From NCBI RefSeq assembly GCF_029867415.1, contig NC_081185.1:109269413-109333412 (forward strand): a stretch of DNA of 64,000 nucleotides. Reading direction: 5' to 3'. Positions within the stretch are counted from its first letter, which is position 1; each line of letters begins with the position of its first letter. The notes beneath the pieces are model-generated. The model was not told the origin of the DNA. It searched no databases and saw only the letters and a program-made list of their open reading frames with translations. The stretch comes from Vicia villosa (taxonomy: Eukaryota; Streptophyta; Magnoliopsida; Fabales; Fabaceae). The translations under genes and the position numbers were made by a program. Below, piece after piece: positions 57,664-64,000 of this stretch.

Positions 57664-58494
57664 GTGGATGATAATTTTGATGCTGAGTCAGATGAGTTGT
57701 TGATCGACTGTGGAATCGTCTCAGTACTCCCTGCAAAATATGACAGGATTTCAGAAGTATCTGAAACTGGTGAAGACTTTGTCCAAGACGAAAACGTGAA
57801 TGAAATGCATGTATGCTATTATGTGATGGGCAATGGCATGGTTGAAGAACAGAAGGTTGTGTTTGAAAAGCCAGATCATGGAATGATGTATCATCTTGAG
57901 CCATTATTTATAAGAGCAAAGATTAACGGAGTCCCAATTAATAAGGTGTTTGTCGGTGGTGGGGCTGCGGTGAACTTGATGCCCCATTCATTACTTCAAA
58001 AGATAGGAAAGACAGACAAAGATTTGAGGCCCCATAATATGATCCTGTCTAACTACAAAGGAAAAAATAGTAGTATACTTGGGGTGATACAAGTTGATCT
58101 GGCTATGGGTTCGACTACCAGGTCAACCATTTTCATGATGATTGCATCTCAAGCTAATTTTAAATTGTTGTTAGGTCGAGAATGGATCCATGGAGTCGGG
58201 GCAGTCCCATCAACGTTGCATCAAAGAGTAGCCATTTGGAGACCAGATGGGATTGTAGAAAATGTGGAGGCTGATCAGAGCTACTATAAGGCTGATATTA
58301 ATAAAGTGAGTCGAAAGCATTTCGACCAACATTTGGCGAATGTTGCTCCATGTTATAGAGCAGAGGAAGTTTACTCGTCTGACGAAAGTGTGTCTAAGTA
58401 TCTGAACTTAGACCCAAATTTCCAAATTCATAATTTAAATTCAAATTTTAAAATAGGTATCTGTTACCAAAAGATTTCGACCTTCCATTTCTAG
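57664..58494 (+). pseudogene. Ogre-like protease region
   Basis: A 276-codon frame with the gypsy aspartic protease pattern: INGVPINKVFVGGGAAVNLM at about residues 92-111, then LLLGREWIHGVGAVPSTLHQ at about 169-188. Family members have an Asp where this copy has the first Gly of GGGA, so the catalytic residue appears lost. The upstream acidic YVMGNGMVEEQ stretch fits the region before protease. RT and later domains are missing. Confidence 0.8.
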
Positions 58495-59100
58495 TTTTTG
58501 ACTTTACAAAAATAAGGAAAAATTAAGTCTTGGTCGAAGACGTTCGACAGTGTAATATGCTCTCGACTGAAGAAGCCTTTTGGAAACACTTAGCAAAATA
58601 AAAAGGGTTGTGAGTTTGTGATGGAGTCGAAGTCGAAGGCCCAAGGCTTAAGAAGGAAGATGGTTGTTGGCAGTTTTATCGTCTGGAATACGTGGACATA
58701 TGAATAGTTGACCGTTAGGGCAGTTTATTTTAGGATTTCTATTTAAGCAAATAAATGTCAGTAGTTTAGGGGTCCGCATTTCTACATCACAAAAGACAAT
58801 ACTCAATCTCTGCACGTGCAATGAGAAACGAGTGTAATTTTCTGGGAATGTATGTATGTGTACCAAATTAATTATTATGCAATCATTTTAATATTTCAGT
58901 CTGTCTTTTACATACATTTACTGCTTTCTTTTAGCGCATTTATTTTAGTCAAGCTTTAAATTCTACGTTACTCCTTTTATTTACTTTCGAGTTATATGCA
59001 TTTAATGCAAGTCAAAGTCATACAAAACAAGAACGTAACAATAAGTCCTGGGATTTACTAGTTGATTCCGCAAAGTAACCTTTAAAAAGAAACTAGCGTT
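58495..59100 (+). repeat. LTR-like sequence next to the Ogre-like protease
   Basis: This stretch carries GTAATATGCTCTCGACTGAAG and TCGA-rich motifs plus a promoter-like TTCTATTTAAGCAAAT near 58740. It may be an Ogre LTR brought next to protease by deletion. Ends were not fixed. Confidence 0.35.
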
Positions 59101-59582
59101 TGTTTACCAAATTTCTGGGTAAACAGTATCACACATAAAAAAAAAATACAAAATTACAAAGTATAATTGCAAATAAAATTTAATCGTAACATAATTAATT
59201 GAATAATTTCTAACAAAATAACTCCATTGTCTATTAAATTTAATTTTAAGAAAAGAAAAATTATTTCGATGTTGGATCTCTTTCTTCAATATCAAAACTA
59301 TCTGCAACAAAATAAATCGCATCTACAGCTTCTTTATTTATATTTTCTATTTTTATTTCATTTTTATTTTTTATTTTAATTTTTCATTAAAATAGTCATG
59401 TTTTAAAATTAAAAAAATTAAAAATGCACTTAAACCCCGATTTAGGTAAATCGCCGATTTTTCTAGTTTTAGCGGTTTACACTAATTCAATGACATATTT
59501 GATCCAACATTTAAACCAGACTGGTTACCTGACCAGTTCCGGTCTGACAGGCCGATCCGATACGATTTTTAAAATACTGATC
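59101..59582. other. AT-rich unassigned stretch
   Basis: No coding motif or clear repeat boundary. A GC-richer patch near 59450-59570 contains CCGGTCTGACAGGCCG but was not assigned. Confidence 0.35.
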
Positions 59583-60200
59583 ACAATGACTTTCTTTTTA
59601 AATTGTTGATTTATGACATTAATATATAATTAAATATTGTCTGTGATTATATTTTAGATCAATATTTACACTCATTTAATTCAAGTAATGCAATAGCTTT
59701 ATATACACAATGAAACAAGTGCTATGGACATTACTTGTATCTTAAGTAATGTCAAACTTATTCAAAACTGTAACCCAACACTTATACAACAAATTCTCCT
59801 TTACTTCGATTTCTATTACGAGAAATCATGTAGTATCAGACATTTTTTCATTCATAAGCCCTCTATTTATCCAATAAAGGACTTGAGCTTTGATGATTCG
59901 TTAGGATACCAGTCATTTGATTTTGAGAGTTGCAATGCTTTAATTCAATCACTCATTCTAAGCTTTCCATTAATCCAATAAATGACTCGAGATTTATTGA
60001 TTTCGTGAGGATATCAGTCAATTGATCTTGACAGTTGTAATGCTTTAATTTGACCAGTCGCTCCTTAATATGGTCTATTAGAAAGTGGAACCTAGCATCA
60101 ATTAGTTTACATATTGTATGTATAATTAGATTCTTTGACATCTTGATTGAGGAATTGTTATTACAAAAGATGATTGATCATTTCACTTGATTTATCTTCA
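59583..60200 (-). pseudogene. copia RNase H end and LTR, TRIM-free homologue of 51-52 kb
   Basis: A minus-strand frame at 59953-60141 ends RNase H with ARFHFLIDHIKERL and CQDQLTDILTKSINLESF. The LTR-like part down to 59583 aligns with 51000-52020 but lacks the TRIM, so it provides an uninterrupted site. Both copies have a partial tandem duplication of the RNase H end (about 59894-60070). Confidence 0.78.
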
Positions 60201-60439
60201 TGCGGGCTAATACATTTCTTAGCCAAACTCCTCAATACGCACATGAAGTCGCAGTCACAAATTGGGATTTTGTGGTGGACAATAAGATATGGGTTGTTTC
60301 TTTGAGGTATCATAAATATTTAAATACTCTTTTAAACATTTTTTTACTGATGGAACCGTATGATGTTGATGTATTTATTTTTGTAGTATTATGATACATT
60401 ACAATGTACAAACCATAGTAGGAAGATATCAAAGATTTT

Positions 60440-61340
60440 GCATCTTGATGAACCATGGTTTCAGGAATTCTTGGAGCTATATGGGCAAAAGTACTTTAGT
60501 AGGAATGGATACATATATATATTGATCATGGTCTATTAACGACATATATTGAGATATGGAACGCAAAGATGTTGTCATTTCATCATTTGATCAGTGAGAT
60601 TACTATCACTCTTGATGATGTATCATGCTTCTTACATCTCCCAATCATGGGAATATTATTTGATCACTATAGAATTAGTAGATTTGAGGCCATTAACTTG
60701 ATGGTGACACAATTAGGGGCTGATCTCTGAAAAACCCAAGGCGAGATAGAAGACACTAGGGGATGTCATACTAGATTCTCATTCCTATCGGGAAGTTATA
60801 TTAACCACCTGAATACAAATGTGGATGTTGCGGATGATAACACACATGTTTCCAAACATATAGTATGTGCATTGAGGAAAGACTTCCTATTATTAGTTGG
60901 AAAGAGCATATTTGTGGACAAAAGTGTGACCTATGTTGAGTTGTCTACATTAAATACTTCACAAACTTGGACTGGATTCATGAGTACAATTAGGGGGAAT
61001 CTTGTTTGATTTAACTCTATTCTAAGTTAACTTAATGTAGTTTATGGAAGATGATACAATGACAAGAAGCAACTGTCTATTTTAGGTAATTTATTTACAC
61101 CCTTACTCATATTAATTTCACAATTCTTGTGTACACACTTTCTGATATTTGATGTGAACCATTTTAAAGCATGAATCCTCCAACATTTTCTAGATATCAT
61201 CGAATGGGGTAGTGTTGAAGACTACTATAAGGGTTTCCCACGTGCGTGCTCAACTATACCACCCAAAGGTAATCCAATGACAAAGTCATACAAACTTGCT
61301 CTTGACTGTATCTTGGCGGGTTATATTTGTCTCACACCAT
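60440..61340 (+). pseudogene. plant mobile domain (PMD) pseudogene
   Basis: The clearest block, at about 60555-60665, reads SFHHLISEITITLDDVSCFL then HLPIMG, the PMD core found in MAIN-like proteins and in transposon-borne PMD genes. It continues with MVTQLGADL, a stop, then a frame at 60821-61009 with KDFLLLVGKSIFVDKSVTYV. After a gap near 61190-61330 come DIIEWGSVEDYYKGF and CSTIPPKGNPMTKSYKLALD. Stops and gaps show it is not functional. The parent may be a Mutator-like transposon-carried PMD gene. Confidence 0.75.
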
Positions 61341-61344
61341 AAAG

Positions 61345-62066
61345 TGAGCACCATCAAGAACGATCATTAGAGGTTATATCATGGTACTCTGGATAGCTAT
61401 GAATATAAAAATGACACAATCACTTTATCCAGGTTCACCTTAGAAAAGGTTAGTCTTGCCTGTAACAACTTTCTAACCCTCATATATTTTCGCATGTATT
61501 TTTACGAAAAATAAAACAAATAAACATAAGGGTGTCACATCTTTATAGAACATCAAATAACAAACAATCATGCTTCATAACACGGGTTGAAAAACACTTG
61601 AAAACATAAACAACATCTTTCGCATTTCCAATCAAATTCTTTCAAACTTCGCAACAAAAATAATGAGTCTCAGAACATCTCTATAAAATAATTCAAATAT
61701 CATGAAAGGTAGTCCAAACTTCAGCAAAAATCATCATACTTCATGTTATAACTCCATGATTCAGAAAACAAGATAAAAATCTTGAAAGTAATACAAATTC
61801 TCCTAATAACAAAGAAAACACAAGGTTCACAATTAATCGATCTAGAACTCCAATGTTACGTATCAGAGCAAGACTCCCTTTATTCAAAATAAAATGCTAA
61901 AAGACTCCATAAAGCTATCCTCTAAGCTTCAACAGACTATACTTGATTACCTGCGCATTACCCACGTGGAGGCAACATTCAAACAGAAAGGGTGAGTATT
62001 TCATAATTATTATAAAAGACATAAGTAATAAATATAGTTGTTGCACAGAGTTATCAACTATCACAC
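61345..62066. other. unassigned non-coding stretch
   Basis: AT-rich sequence without coding motifs. The TGTAACAACTTTCTAACCC motif near 61459 resembles a gypsy LTR start, but no partner or target duplication was found. Confidence 0.3.
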
Positions 62067-62556
62067 TGTTGTGAAAAACGAGACCAAGAATAAAGTATAA
62101 TAAGGAATTAGAGAGGAGAAGAAGAACACAAGAATTGGTTATAACTGCTATTCTTTCACTTTCTCTTAAAACAAGATTACAAGTTTACAAGAATAACAAA
62201 TAACCTCTCTCACCCTAAATTAGGATTTGCAGCTTAGTAATGATGAGAGACTAGTATGCTATTTATAATAAAACCTAACATACTAACTAATGGGCTTTTT
62301 CCACAAGGCCCATTACACAAGCCAACTTAATAAACAAGCTAACTTAACAAATTAGGGTTTAAACACTAAAACCTAATTTAACATGCTAACAACCCTAGCA
62401 TCTTCGACACCTGCATGCTCGACCCATCTTCGACTACAACATGCACACTTCGACACCAGCATGTGAGCAACCTTCGACGTCATGCTTAACCCTGTCGAAC
62501 TGTTGAACCAAGAAGCTACCCTTTGACCATACTAGATTTCGATCCAATATCTCACA
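62067..62556 (-). repeat. LTR of a third copia family member (long variant)
   Basis: 490 bp, same ends as the compound element's LTRs (TGTTGTGAAA..TCTCACA) but about 54 bp longer. Most of the extra sequence lies between two GCATG-ending direct repeats (TTCGACACCTGCATG and TTCGACACCAGCATG). Confidence 0.9.
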
Positions 62557-62599
62557 AATCTCCACCTTGGACCTAACTCTACAACGTCAAGGGAACAAA

Positions 62600-64000
62600 C
62601 TAGCTTTCTTCATGCAGCTTTATCAACTGCATATAGTGGAAAAACTTGCAACTCGACAATGTCTTGGTGATCATATCAGCAGCATTATCCTCAGCCAAAA
62701 CCTTCAGCACTTGGACTTCTCCACGCTCGATTACTCCTCTGAAGAAATGCAGCCTCACATCAATGTGCTTAGTTCGCTCATGATAGGCTGAATTCTTCAA
62801 CAGGTGTATTGCACTTTGACTATCACATTTAACAGTGATACATCGACCTTGAAGTTTCAGCTCCTTCGCAAAACCTTCAAGCCACAATGCTTCTTTCACA
62901 ACTTTAGTTAGGGCAATATACTCTGCTTCAGTGGTTGATAGAGCAACAACCTTCTGAAGTGTTGCTTTCCAACTGATTGCAGTGCCAAACATAGTGAAAA
63001 CATATCCGGAAATAGATTTTCTGGAATCCATATAACCTGCATAATCAGAGTCGACATATCCTTCTATTACTGCTTTACTATCTTCACCCAAGGCTCCACC
63101 ATAAATTAGGACCCTATTCAGAGACCCATTTATGTACCTTAAAATCCACTTCAATGCTTGCTAGTGAGCCTTTCCAGGATTCGCCATGTACCTGCTTACA
63201 AGGCTTACTGCATATGCTATGTCGGGTCTAGTACAGACCATAGCATACATCAAAGAACCAACTATATTAGCATATGGGATGCTATTCATATAGGCTCTTT
63301 CGACATCAGTACTGCGACTTTGATCAATACTCAGCTTGAATTGAGGGTTTGTTGGAGTCACAACTGGCTTCGAATTCGACATACCAAACTTTTCGAGAAT
63401 CTTCCGTAGATATGCTTCTTGAGATAAGCATAACTTCGACTTCTTTCTATCTCTTCGAATGTCAATTCCAAGAATCCTGGAAGCAGCTCCCAAATCCTTC
63501 ATATCGAACTCCTTATTGAGTTCAGCCTTCACCCTCATTACATCTTCAACATTGTTGCTTGCTATGAGAATATCATCCACATAAAGCAACAAAATAACAA
63601 ATGAATTACCAGGTCGAAATCTGAAGTAAACGCAGTGGTCGAACTGACTTCTAATGAAACTTATGCGTGCCATGAACTTGTCGAATCTCCTATTCCACTG
63701 TCGAGGAGATTGTTTCAGCCCATACAAAGATCTCTTTAACTTGCACACATAATCTTCCTTCCCCTTTTTGATATACCCTTCAGGTTACCTCATCAGGATC
63801 ATTTCATCTAGATCACCATACAAGAACGCAGTCTTCACATCCATCTGTTCCAGTTCAAGATCGAACTGTGCCACCATGGCAAGCAACATTCGAATGGACC
63901 TATGCTTCACAACAGGAGAAAACACATCATTGAAGTCGACACCTTCTTTCTGAGTGAAACCCCTTGCTACTAACCTTGCCTTGTATCTTTTCAACGTCAC
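62600..64000 (-). pseudogene. third copia pol copy (RT to RNase H), cut by window edge
   Basis: It aligns with the C-terminal third of the compound element's pol: RT with [14 protein letters not shown] and LLYVDDILIAS, and RNase H with DSDYAGYMDSRKS. At least two nonsense changes are visible: a Trp codon to TAG near 63155-63160 and a Gln codon to TAA near 63785. More substitutions are scattered through it. The element continues beyond the window. Confidence 0.92.

Noticed and set aside
61459..62066. A gypsy LTR starting TGTAACAACT
   Set aside because: No matching end, partner LTR or target duplication could be found.

Overview
This window is plant nuclear DNA: AT-rich, intron-bearing, and dominated by LTR retrotransposons of the Ty1/copia and Ty3/gypsy types with nested DNA transposons. 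The one host gene, together with an Ogre-like (Tat lineage) gypsy fragment and a SIRE-type copia element, suggests a large-genome legume, probably of the pea/vetch/clover group. The species assignment is inference.

The host gene is a SOC1-like MIKC MADS-box gene on the minus strand, running from an ATG at 29170 to a stop at 1985. It can be rebuilt from seven coding exons, all with GT..AG junctions and with a joined length of 648 nt (215 residues). A probable 5'UTR intron lies at 29184-29471. Two introns are very large because transposons fill them. Intron 1 (13457-28988) holds a copia relic at 14.2-21.7 kb, itself split by a 2,026-bp solo LTR with TSD GATCC, and a chimeric copia relic at 21.95-26.7 kb. 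Intron 2 (3060-13374) holds MITEs, a TRIM relic, a gypsy gag relic, a Stowaway-like MITE and a decayed copia element with both LTRs (8164-12701). The exons look intact, so the gene is probably functional.

About 3 kb upstream of the gene sits an 18.25-kb compound insertion (32670-50922) flanked by the 5-bp TSD ATTAT. It has three 436-bp LTRs and two almost identical minus-strand copia interiors in an LTR-int-LTR-int-LTR arrangement, as expected from unequal LTR recombination. The gag of the left copy is interrupted by a complete Sirevirus-type copia element (37087-45964, TSD CTTTT) whose two 1,266-bp LTRs appear to differ at one base. It is the youngest insertion here.

From 51 to 62 kb is a mosaic of nested and broken elements. 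A copia fragment carries a complete TRIM (TSD TAATT) and a complete hAT-like element (TSD CATACACT). After it come hAT/CACTA-like ends with 43-bp tandem repeats, a second copy of the intron-1 copia chimera, an Ogre-like gag-protease fragment, a second copy of the TRIM-bearing copia 3' end without the TRIM, and a plant-mobile-domain pseudogene. The window ends inside a third, decayed member of the compound element's family (62067 to the edge).

No tRNA or rRNA gene, CRISPR array or prokaryotic feature was recognised. The region reads as a flowering-time regulator inside an actively rearranging retrotransposon landscape.
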